From NCBI GenBank assembly GCA_027320425.1, contig DAHVLJ010000022.1, positions 43,806 through 107,805 on the forward strand: a stretch of DNA of 64,000 bases. The letters run 5' to 3'. The translations under genes were made by a program, and so were the position numbers. The DNA is from Nitrososphaerota archaeon. GTDB lineage: Archaea; Thermoproteota; Nitrososphaeria; Nitrososphaerales; Gagatemarchaeaceae. The notes beneath the pieces were generated by a model, which was not told where the DNA came from, made no database searches, and saw only the letters and a list, made by a program, of their open reading frames with translations. This document shows, one piece after another, positions 16,980-24,220 of the stretch (positions are counted from its first letter, which is position 1; every line of letters starts with the position of its first letter).

Positions 16980-18494
16980 TCAACCGGAGATCTTCTCCCT
17001 GTACCTCGGGGGCACCCTATGCTTCGTGGCCTGCTCGAAGGCATACGCCAGCCTGAGCAGCGTGGGTTCGCTGAAGGCGCGGCCCATGAACGATATGCCC
17101 ACAGGGAGACCGAAAGCGAATCCTGCCGGCACCGTGACTTGCGGATAGCCCGCGATGGCAGTCGGCTGTGAAGAACCGCCCATTCCGTGGTCTCCGTCGA
17201 CTAGGTCTACAGTCCACGCGGGGGCGGTGGTGGGGGCCACCAGCGCATCTAGCCTGTGCTTGGACATTACAAGGTCGACTCCCTTTTGACGTGAAAGGAG
17301 CAGCCCTCGTTTCAACGCCCTGAGGTAGGCTCTGTCCTTCAGGTTGGTGGTCTTCTCTGCCTTTAGGAGGATGTCCTGGCCGAAGTACTTCAGCTCCTTC
17401 TCACGGTGCCTTTCGTTGAACTCTATGACCTCCTTCAGAGAACGCACTCTGGACCTTCCGAGCCCCTTGAGGTAACGGTTGAGGTCGGATTTGAACTCGT
17501 AGAGGAGGACGGTCATCTCTCCCTCTCCCATGTTCTTTGCCGTCGGGATGTTCACCGGGTCGATGATCTTGGCACCCAGGGACTTCATCGTCTTGATCGC
17601 CGCTCCGGCTATCTCGTCGGCCCTTTCGCTATATCCCCAGTATACCTCTCTTGGGATACCAATCCGTGCCCCGTTCATGCCGTCGGGGTCAAGGAACTTC
17701 GTGTAGTCTCGGTGGGACCTGCCACGGGCCGATCGGGTTGAGGGGTCGTCAGGGTCAAATCCGGAGATTGCACCCAGTAGAATCGCGGCGTCAGTCACAG
17801 AGCGGGCCATGGGTCCGACTGTATCTTGGGAGTGACCTATTGGGACCACGCCGGCGCGAGAGACGAGGCCGAGGGTAGTCTTGATGCCTACAATCCCGTT
17901 CACTGAGGATGGACACAGGACCGAGCCGTCCGTCTCCGTGCCAAGGGCCGCCGAAGCCAGGTTGGCGGAGACTGCGACGCCTGAGCCCGAGCTCGAGCCG
18001 CATGGTGTCCTGTCAAGGACGTAGGGGTTGCGGACCTGGCCCCCGCGCGCGCTCCATCCGCTGGTGGATGCGTTCGAGCGGAAGTTTGCCCACTCGCTCA
18101 GGTTTGCCTTCCCTAGGATTACTGCGCCGGCTTCCCTGAGCTTCGCCGCTACGAAGGCATCCTTCCGAGGTCGTGATCCGACCAGCGCAAGCGAGCCTGC
18201 CGTGGTCTCCATTCCATCGGCGGTCCCTATGTTGTCTTTCAGGACTATCGGGATGCCGTGAAGCGGCCCCCGTGCCCCCTTGTCCTTCCTCTCCTGGTCG
18301 AGTAGGCGGGCTATTTCGAGGGCGTCAGGGTTGACCTCGGCGATGGAACTGAGCCGGGGCCCATCTCTATCGGTCTTGGATATGCGGCGGATGTACCATT
18401 GGACCAGCCTTGCCGAAGTGACCTTCCCGCTCTCCATGGCGGCCTGAAGCTCAGGGATGCTCGCCTCCTCGGGACTGTGGGGCAACTCTCTCAA
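16980..18494 (-). CDS. Amidase signature family enzyme
   Basis: A 504-residue amidohydrolase. The amidase signature is complete: catalytic Lys in IVLKDNIGTADG, then the Ser-rich loop CGSSSGSGVAVSANLASAALG and TDGSV with the catalytic Ser pair. It is longer in the C-terminal part than GatA and has no GatB/GatC neighbours, so a stand-alone amidase acting on aryl, acyl or peptide amides is more likely than the tRNA amidotransferase subunit. It lies convergent to the small gene at 16571-16876. Confidence 0.9.
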   Translation of the reverse strand: MRELPHSPEEASIPELQAAMESGKVTSARLVQWYIRRISKTDRDGPRLSSIAEVNPDALEIARLLDQERKDKGARGPLHGIPIVLKDNIGTADGMETTAGSLALVGSRPRKDAFVAAKLREAGAVILGKANLSEWANFRSNASTSGWSARGGQVRNPYVLDRTPCGSSSGSGVAVSANLASAALGTETDGSVLCPSSVNGIVGIKTTLGLVSRAGVVPIGHSQDTVGPMARSVTDAAILLGAISGFDPDDPSTRSARGRSHRDYTKFLDPDGMNGARIGIPREVYWGYSERADEIAGAAIKTMKSLGAKIIDPVNIPTAKNMGEGEMTVLLYEFKSDLNRYLKGLGRSRVRSLKEVIEFNERHREKELKYFGQDILLKAEKTTNLKDRAYLRALKRGLLLSRQKGVDLVMSKHRLDALVAPTTAPAWTVDLVDGDHGMGGSSQPTAIAGYPQVTVPAGFAFGLPVGISFMGRAFSEPTLLRLAYAFEQATKHRVPPRYREKISG

Positions 18495-18588
18495 CCGTCG
18501 GATTCCCTGTTATTATCCGGTTTTGTCTCCTTCGGTATGAGGCGAGTCAGAGCGCGACCTTAATAGAAGCCGGGAAAAATCGAAAGAT

Positions 18589-18738
18589 ATGTCATTCCTG
18601 AAGAAGATGAAGGAGAAGACGGAGGAAGCGGCGAAGAAGACCGCCGAAGTAGGCAAGGAGGTCGGCGAGAAGGGAGTCGACTTAGGCAAGCAGGGCGCCA
18701 AGAAGACCGGAGAAGCGGTCAAGCAGAAGGACGATTAG
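18589..18738 (+). CDS. 49-residue Lys/Glu-rich amphipathic helix protein
   Basis: A short gene (ATG 18589, TAG 18736-18738) whose product begins MSFLKKMKEKTEEAAKKTAE and continues as GKEVGEKGVDLGKQGAKKTG. About half the residues are Lys or Glu, in an 11-residue-like periodicity reminiscent of LEA or YtxH-type stress proteins. A CCTTAATAG box at about 18558-18567 places the transcription start on the ATG. The open frame on the other strand is Phe/Ser-rich and looks like its shadow. A role in desiccation, membrane or DNA protection is a guess from composition. Confidence 0.65.
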   Translation: MSFLKKMKEKTEEAAKKTAEVGKEVGEKGVDLGKQGAKKTGEAVKQKDD

Positions 18739-18800
18739 CTCAGCCTTCTGAAACTTAGTCAGAAAAAGAGGGAACTGTGACCTGCGCCCGTAGGCACAGA

Positions 18801-20081
18801 TCACCAGTCCTGTGATTCCTGATTCTGATTCTGGACCGTGCAGCTAGCGGTGCTCAAAGGCAGCGTGCAACTGACGAGCTGGTTGGCTCCGTTAGACGCT
18901 ATCACGTGGAGCGCATAGACCTGGCCTGGGGTGGTGGACGGCACGAGGGTGAAGTTGGAGTTCCCGTAGCTGATTATTCCCGAGAATGTGAACTGGACGC
19001 ACTGGCCCGGGTTGATGGTCAGGTTGTGGAAGTCAGACAGCTCCTGCTCTCCGTTGGCCAGCCCTAGCTTGGCCGTCGAGCATGAAGAAGTCGAGGTGCT
19101 GGTTGGGGTGGACACAGGGATGAAGACCACTTCGTTGATGTGAGTCGGTATGGCACACATGTCGGGTCCATCTGCATGACTTGCTGAATGGTTCCCGTCC
19201 CCTTCTCCCTGGCTCTGGCTTCCCTGGCTTCCGAACGTCTGACAGGCTCCGCCGACAACGGTGAAGTTGCCGTGCAGGCCTATGCCGACGAGGCCCACGG
19301 GGACGCTGGCAGAGTTGTTCACTATGGCGGTGAATGTGGTAGCGTTGTTAGCCACTGAAAGGGCAGTAATCGAGGCGGTGACGTTGCCCTTGGCGCTCCC
19401 CAGAGCGTTGTTGTCGTTGGCTGTCAGCTGGTGCTGATCACCGACATGGTCGGAACTATTGCTGTGCCCCATGATCCCTACTGAAGATGGGATCAACTGG
19501 TAGCCAGAAGGTGTGTCGACCACGACCGGGTTCAGCTGCAGGAGAGCAAAGTCCCCGGCGCTGAAGCCTGTCGGATGGGCCATGGTGACTTGGAACGACG
19601 TTCCGCCTGTTGCCAGGGCGACGGTCGAGACAGTGTTGTTGACGTCGATGTTGATCTTGGACACTGTGAACGTCACCGAATAGAGCACCGATGAGTTAGG
19701 GAGGCTAGCGAGGGCGATGGTCTGGGATACGTTCTGCAGCTTCATCAGGTCGATGGTCGCCGAACCCCCTGAGGGGGTCACGGCCACTGTTTTGGTGTTG
19801 AGCTGCCCCGAAGTCCCGGTCGGCTCGCCGACGAGGAGGGCTATTGAGGAATAAGTGAGGTTCAGAGAAGTGGTGAGCGAAGGCACCTGCGGTGGGTCGG
19901 TCAGCCATATCGCCAGTGGCGAAAGCTGGCCCCCGGTGGAGTTGTTTGATGTGCTGTTGGCGCCGGTCATCGGGAGGCCGATGTACAGGAACGAAGCGGC
20001 CACGATGCCCAGCGATACGATGATTGCGACTGCGGCGTACTGCAAGGTCGTCTTCTTTACGGACATCGGGTCAAGGGTCAC
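18801..20081 (-). CDS. Exported DUF4382-like protein
   Basis: A 426-residue extracellular protein with an N-terminal membrane anchor (about residues 15-36) and an Asn/Thr-rich, heavily N-glycosylatable ectodomain. The segment PLAIWLTDPPQVPSL followed by a strand ending SSIALLVG matches the start of DUF4382 domains. A His/Asp/Gln-rich stretch lies near residues 205-225 and a Cys-containing beta domain at the C-terminus. GTG at 20081 is about 20-25 nt after a weak GGATTATG box; ATG at 20066 is the alternative. It lies downstream of a membrane winged-helix protein on the same strand. Confidence 0.72.
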   Translation of the reverse strand: MTLDPMSVKKTTLQYAAVAIIVSLGIVAASFLYIGLPMTGANSTSNNSTGGQLSPLAIWLTDPPQVPSLTTSLNLTYSSIALLVGEPTGTSGQLNTKTVAVTPSGGSATIDLMKLQNVSQTIALASLPNSSVLYSVTFTVSKINIDVNNTVSTVALATGGTSFQVTMAHPTGFSAGDFALLQLNPVVVDTPSGYQLIPSSVGIMGHSNSSDHVGDQHQLTANDNNALGSAKGNVTASITALSVANNATTFTAIVNNSASVPVGLVGIGLHGNFTVVGGACQTFGSQGSQSQGEGDGNHSASHADGPDMCAIPTHINEVVFIPVSTPTSTSTSSCSTAKLGLANGEQELSDFHNLTINPGQCVQFTFSGIISYGNSNFTLVPSTTPGQVYALHVIASNGANQLVSCTLPLSTASCTVQNQNQESQDW

Positions 20082-20190
20082 CCCCTGGGGGGCATAATCC
20101 TAGAGTGTTGAACGGGCCCATGAAACGGTCATGTGCCGTTCAATCGCCTTGAAACCTCGGTAAAACAGACCCTGGACCCGTGTTTCCACG

Positions 20191-20631
20191 TCATTTCCAT
20201 GACGCCAGGCGTCTCCAGACCTTGGCCGTCTCATACCACAGAACGACTACCATCGCCACTGAAGCGGCGACCAGAAGAGGGACATATGCGGCATATGAGA
20301 GAGACATCAAAGCGAAGAACCCTATCACGATGGAGAAGAGCAATGAGAAGAAGAGCAGCTGCGGGACCACCACCCCTCCAAGCTTGGTATAGCCATCCAG
20401 AATCGCGTTCGACGCGCCCTGAGCAGGAAGGTACCTCCCGTGTTCGTCCTGGGACGCGTACCCCGCCTCTACCAGCCTTCCAAGGTGATATGAAGCGAGG
20501 GAAGGGGTCGAGAATCCCAGGGCCCTCTGGACCTCCCTAAGCTCCGACGGGCCCGACTTCACTAGGTAGAGGTAGGCTCTGAGGGTATTCCCGTGGATGT
20601 CAGGGGGGCCCTTCTTGTTGCTCGTTGCCAA
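20191..20631 (-). CDS. Membrane-tethered winged-helix regulator
   Basis: A 146-residue protein with a winged-helix domain at about residues 12-75 (SELREVQRALGFSTPSLASY as recognition region, then HLGRLVEAGY and a wing) followed by two membrane helices at about 85-135. Archaea use such one-component membrane regulators to sense envelope state. TTG at 20631 follows a CTAAATAGG box by 27 nt. It is encoded just upstream of the exported DUF4382-like gene, which is a plausible target; that is inference. Confidence 0.78.
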   Translation of the reverse strand: MATSNKKGPPDIHGNTLRAYLYLVKSGPSELREVQRALGFSTPSLASYHLGRLVEAGYASQDEHGRYLPAQGASNAILDGYTKLGGVVVPQLLFFSLLFSIVIGFFALMSLSYAAYVPLLVAASVAMVVVLWYETAKVWRRLASWK

Positions 20632-20870
20632 TCAAACTCGGGCTAACCCGCGTCCCTATTTAGATTGGCATGGAGGATGAGGCATGGGGACCATTGCCGT
20701 GCCAGAGCAGGGCGTTTTCAGACCCAGTTCAACCTCGCCCAAATTCCCTACGAGGAAGGAGAGCCGAGAGCGCTGTTCGGAAACGAGCGGGTGAGATGCT
20801 CGGAAGAGACGTCCGCGCTCATACCGTCTGCGAAAGATGGGAAGCGGGGCGAGCGTGGTCAGGAGGCCGG

Positions 20871-21746
20871 TTAGAAGTGTTTCAGGAGCCAGGCATGCGT
20901 CTCGGGGATCCGCCGCTCGAACAATGAGAGGTGTCCGTCATCTGCCGTCAGGCGGGCGTCTGCCCCTTTGATGTGCTCAGAAAGCCACTGGCCGTGGGCG
21001 AAGGGGACCATCTTGTCATGCTTCCCCTGCCACATCATTAGTGGGACGGACACCGCCGAGGGGTTGAATCCCCAGTCTGTGACGAAAGCCAGGTCGTCAT
21101 CCCTCCAGCCAGCAACACCTGCCCTGATACCGACCTTGATGTTCGAGGCCAAGTACGTCCCGGCTGGTCCCATCACTACTTCTCTGTCCACGGGTGGGAG
21201 CAGACTCGCCCAGAGCTCGGCTAGCTGTCCGGGTTCTGCATTCAGAAGCTCCTCTCGCTGGAGCTCGAGGAACTCGCTCAGGTTTTGCGGTCCCGCCATC
21301 GCAGCGTTGAACTCGGCGACGTTGTCTTCTCCCTGGCCCGCCATCCAGTCGAGGCCTTGCGATGGATATGGGGCGGGCGATGCCAGGGTCGCAGCTGCGA
21401 GCACCCTGCGTGGAATAAGGGCCGCGCACGCCAGCGTGTGAGGGCCCCCTCCAGAGATTCCCCACACGGCGAACCTATCAAGACCGAGCGAGTCGGCGAT
21501 GGCAGCGACCTCCTTCGCGGCGTCAGCGACGCTGCGGCCAGGGTGTGGAGAGGAGCCACCATAGCCCGAACGGTCGAAGCTGATGAGCCTGATGCCGCGT
21601 TTAGAAGCATCAGCGACGTGAGGGCCATAGAGCAGAAGCGAGCTTGGTGTCCCGTGGAGGGCAAAGACTGGCTTGCCATGAGAATCCCCGTCCTCCGCGA
21701 CGTTCAGGATCCTGCCTTCGCTGGTCTTCACCATGTGCTTGATCAT
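20871..21746 (-). CDS. Alpha/beta hydrolase
   Basis: A 291-residue alpha/beta-hydrolase. The nucleophile elbow is VWGISGGGPHT (Ser in GISGG), the oxyanion region is ALHGTPSSLL, an acidic residue follows MMWQGKHDKMVPF and the catalytic His is in DDGHLSLF. It is close to the proline iminopeptidase/haloperoxidase-like group; the substrate is unknown. ATG at 21746 is about 27-30 nt after an ACGCTTAAGG box. A perfect palindrome lies 185 bp upstream. Confidence 0.87.
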   Translation of the reverse strand: MIKHMVKTSEGRILNVAEDGDSHGKPVFALHGTPSSLLLYGPHVADASKRGIRLISFDRSGYGGSSPHPGRSVADAAKEVAAIADSLGLDRFAVWGISGGGPHTLACAALIPRRVLAAATLASPAPYPSQGLDWMAGQGEDNVAEFNAAMAGPQNLSEFLELQREELLNAEPGQLAELWASLLPPVDREVVMGPAGTYLASNIKVGIRAGVAGWRDDDLAFVTDWGFNPSAVSVPLMMWQGKHDKMVPFAHGQWLSEHIKGADARLTADDGHLSLFERRIPETHAWLLKHF

Positions 21747-21930
21747 GACAAGGGTGGTCGGAACTTGGTCGGCCCTTAAGCGTTCAGATTTTGGTTCGGT
21801 TCCATCTATCTTACGGCGTGGAAGTGGACCGCCGGCTTGCTAGCACAAGGTGTCCCCGGCCGAGGCGGAGTCAGATGCACCATGGAGAAGGCGCGCCTGT
21901 TGCCCTAGATCGCCGCTGTGTTTGTCGTGC

Positions 21931-21949
21931 GTTGTTAATCATTAACAAC
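21931..21949. promoter_or_regulatory. Perfect 8-bp inverted repeat, possible operator
   Basis: GTTGTTAA-TCA-TTAACAAC has two perfect 8-bp arms around a 3-nt centre. It lies in a 277-bp non-coding gap between the stop of the TetR gene (22024) and the start of the hydrolase gene (21746). Its symmetry and A/T content fit a dimeric regulator site; no gene is seen in the rest of the gap. Confidence 0.4.
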
Positions 21950-22023
21950 TGACTTCAAGAAAGCACTAGAGGGCCATTTCGGCTGCGGAAGGCGCCGGTC
22001 GAGGAGACGACATACAGCTCCTG

Positions 22024-22668
22024 TCACACCTCAAGGAGGATTTCGACCGCGCTCATCGACTCCATGTAGCGTCTGAAGGACTCGTAAAGCGAATAGTAGA
22101 CCGTCCGGTCAAGGAGGTTCTTCATCACGCCCGAGGAGCCCACTTCTGCCGTCACAATGAATTGGGAGGCCTTCTTGAGATCGACCCCGGGACGCAGATA
22201 CCCTTCTGCTTCGGCTTTCTTGAGATAACGTTCAGTCTCTTCCATCCACGCTAGCAACACTCCCCTAAGCTTCTCCCGGAAGACAGGATCTATCGAGGAC
22301 ATCTCCTGCATCAGATTGTTCAGCGGGCAACCACTGCGGATTTCCTCATCACTGAGATCGTCCATATTCTTGCGGAACCTCGCAATCATCCCCTGTACCG
22401 GGTTCTTGTAAGCCGCGAGCGGCTTTGTCCACCGCTCCATCATCATGTCTTTCAGCACCTCGTCCACCAGAGCGTAGCCGAGGTCATTTTTGGTTGGAAA
22501 GTGGTGGAAGAAGGCGCCTTGCGTGACGCCGGCTTTCATGACGATGTCGTTGACGCTAGTAGATCTGAAGCCTTCCTTGTACACGAGATCGTAGGCCGCC
22601 CCGAGTATGCGCATCCTCGTCTTCTCGGGGTCTCTCATTGCGGCGGCCAGGCTCCCTTTCGAGACCAT
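22024..22668 (-). CDS. TetR/AcrR family transcriptional regulator
   Basis: A 214-residue TetR-type repressor. The N-terminal HTH covers about residues 14-60 (RILGAAYDLVYKEGFRSTSV, then a turn and VTQGAFFHHFPTK), and the C-terminal ligand domain carries the segment RSGCPLNNLMQEMS seen in the YcdC/TetR_C subset. The ATG at 22668 sits about 25 nt after a CTATATTAAG box. It is divergent from an ATPase gene, and a 9-bp palindrome in the shared control region is the obvious operator. Confidence 0.9.
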   Translation of the reverse strand: MVSKGSLAAAMRDPEKTRMRILGAAYDLVYKEGFRSTSVNDIVMKAGVTQGAFFHHFPTKNDLGYALVDEVLKDMMMERWTKPLAAYKNPVQGMIARFRKNMDDLSDEEIRSGCPLNNLMQEMSSIDPVFREKLRGVLLAWMEETERYLKKAEAEGYLRPGVDLKKASQFIVTAEVGSSGVMKNLLDRTVYYSLYESFRRYMESMSAVEILLEV

Positions 22669-22763
22669 GCAGACGCGCTCTCAGCGCTTAATATAGCCAT
22701 TACTATCTGAATGAGGTCGGCTTTCCGCTCAAAATGTGTTAAGCATACTTATCTATGTAGCCC

Positions 22764-22783
22764 AACATAGTGACCACTATGTT
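22764..22783. promoter_or_regulatory. Candidate TetR operator overlapping the start of the leader peptide
   Basis: AACATAGTG-AC-CACTATGTT has perfect 9-bp arms with a 2-nt centre. It lies just after a CTTATCTA TATA-like box (22749-22756) and covers the predicted transcription start and the ATG (22779) of a 14-codon leader, so repressor binding would block the plus-strand transcript. The spacing from the TetR start is about 95 bp. Confidence 0.6.
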
Positions 22784-22823
22784 CGTCTGGTACGCGCTGC
22801 GGGGGATTGCGACCGGACGATGA
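22779..22823 (+). CDS. 14-residue leader peptide coupled to the ATPase gene
   Basis: The frame reads MFVWYALRGIATGR and stops at TGA 22821-22823. Its ATG is at the transcription start predicted from the TATA box (27 nt away), and its stop overlaps the ATG of the ATPase gene as ATGA. The arrangement is what a leaderless transcript would need to start translation at the 5' end and re-initiate at the main gene. No homology is possible at this length. Confidence 0.45.
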   Translation: MFVWYALRGIATGR

Positions 22824-24100
22824 AGATTCCAGAAGGGAAGAACGCGGTAATCAGTGAGAAGCCGTCTAAGCGGACCAAGAACGGTGATGCCGCCGGGGTC
22901 GCAAAAGCCGAGGTGGGAACGGTCCGGGGGCGACGGCTGATTCAGCCATTCGCAAACGCTTCGCCGGGGATGCTTTCACAGCTCCCGGTCAAGCAGTTCG
23001 GGTTGACCCGGAACCCGTTCAGTGTTGAATATGTCTCGTCTGACCTTGGTTTGCTTACCTCGCTGGCGTCGCGCGTCCTTTCAGAACTGAGAGGATGGGC
23101 AAGGTCTCCATCGAGGCTAGAGGAGGGTGCGCTGCTGGTGGGCGCTGAGGGGACAGGGAAGGCCATGGTCCTCCAAGCTCTGGTGAATGAACGCGGGGAG
23201 GACATCGGTGGAGGAAGCGCGCCCTTGGTCGATGCAGGAGTCGGAAGGACGTACACACGTGAAGGGGAGGACGACGCGTACCAATCGGTGCTGCTAAGGG
23301 ATGTTTTCGGAGAGAGGACGGACAGGGACGCGGGACTTCGCGTCTTCGTCAACGCAGACTGGATGATCGGACCTAGACCCGGTCCCAGGGGGTGCCCCAT
23401 GGCAGGGGGGATTCCTCCCTCCACGGTCCTGGGCATCTCCCATTCGACTTACGTGAAGGCGGCAAGAGACGGTGCCCTGCCTTCGGAGGCGCGTGTGTTT
23501 TTCTTGGCTCCCCAGCCAGAGGAACGTGAAATCGAAAGGAGGCTTAGGGCATCGGTAAGGACGTGCAGTGAGAGTGGAGACCCCTTCGACCCCGAGGCCT
23601 ACGCGCTCATTGCATCAGCCTCACTGGGACTTCCGGGGCTGGCCGCGGACCTTGCGCACGCGTCGCTATGGACCTCGGGATGGGTGGGGTCAGAACGAGT
23701 AACCAAGTTCATAGTGGACAGGGTCGCCGCGTCTCTTTACTACGACGCGGCTGGAGCATTGCTGGCAAGGAGGCGGCAGTTCAGAGGCATGACGATGGAG
23801 ATCTTAGCCGAGGCGCTGGATAGATTTCATTTCGAGGGAGAAGTCCGCAGGAACGACCTCTTCAGGGCGTTCGGGTCCGTCCCGAGCTCGACGCTGAACC
23901 ATCATCTGCAACGGGTGACGAAAGAGAGGTTTTTCGTAGAAGAAAGGTATGGGCATCGGGTACGTTATGAGATCCCGAAACCTGTCAGGGCGGCCATAGA
24001 ACTCCTCCTGCCCGCAGGTGAACCACTCCAGATTGGTGTGAACCGGTTACCTTCCGGCTTGGAGCACTCCGGTAGAATCCTACCCGCAAGTCCCCACTGA
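22820..24100 (+). CDS. AAA-type ATPase with C-terminal winged helix
   Basis: A 426-residue protein. After a basic N-terminal 50 residues comes FGLTRNPFSVEYVSS, the entry segment of ExeA/Orc-like AAA proteins. The P-loop is VGAEGTGKA, with Ala in place of the usual Ser/Thr, so ATP hydrolysis may be impaired. The last third contains a winged helix (SSTLNHHLQRVTKERFFVEE). It may be a nucleotide-dependent DNA-binding regulator rather than a replication initiator. ATG at 22820 is chosen because it overlaps the leader stop; the frame is open back to 22736 without a better signal. It is probably repressed by the divergent TetR protein. Confidence 0.65.
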   Translation: MKIPEGKNAVISEKPSKRTKNGDAAGVAKAEVGTVRGRRLIQPFANASPGMLSQLPVKQFGLTRNPFSVEYVSSDLGLLTSLASRVLSELRGWARSPSRLEEGALLVGAEGTGKAMVLQALVNERGEDIGGGSAPLVDAGVGRTYTREGEDDAYQSVLLRDVFGERTDRDAGLRVFVNADWMIGPRPGPRGCPMAGGIPPSTVLGISHSTYVKAARDGALPSEARVFFLAPQPEEREIERRLRASVRTCSESGDPFDPEAYALIASASLGLPGLAADLAHASLWTSGWVGSERVTKFIVDRVAASLYYDAAGALLARRRQFRGMTMEILAEALDRFHFEGEVRRNDLFRAFGSVPSSTLNHHLQRVTKERFFVEERYGHRVRYEIPKPVRAAIELLLPAGEPLQIGVNRLPSGLEHSGRILPASPH

Positions 24101-24188
24101 CGAGCAATCCTGGAAGCGATAGTCCCGGCAAGACGGTGTGGACGGAGTCTTCTAAGCAGGGCACAGACACTTCTAAAACAGAAAGGGA

Positions 24189-24212
24189 AGTCCTAGACCG
24201 AGGCCTAGGACT
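24189..24212 (-). terminator. Hairpin downstream of the solute-binding protein gene
   Basis: AGTCCTAG and CTAGGACT form a perfect 8-bp stem with an 8-nt loop, starting 9 nt after the stop codon of the minus-strand solute-binding protein gene and lying between two convergent genes. It is not followed by a T-run, so it may protect the 3' end rather than terminate. Confidence 0.45.
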
Positions 24213-24220
24213 AGTTTCGT

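Noticed and set aside
20640..20870. Open frames on both strands between the winged-helix and hydrolase genes
   Set aside because: The frames show no domain, biased composition or usable start; treated as non-coding.
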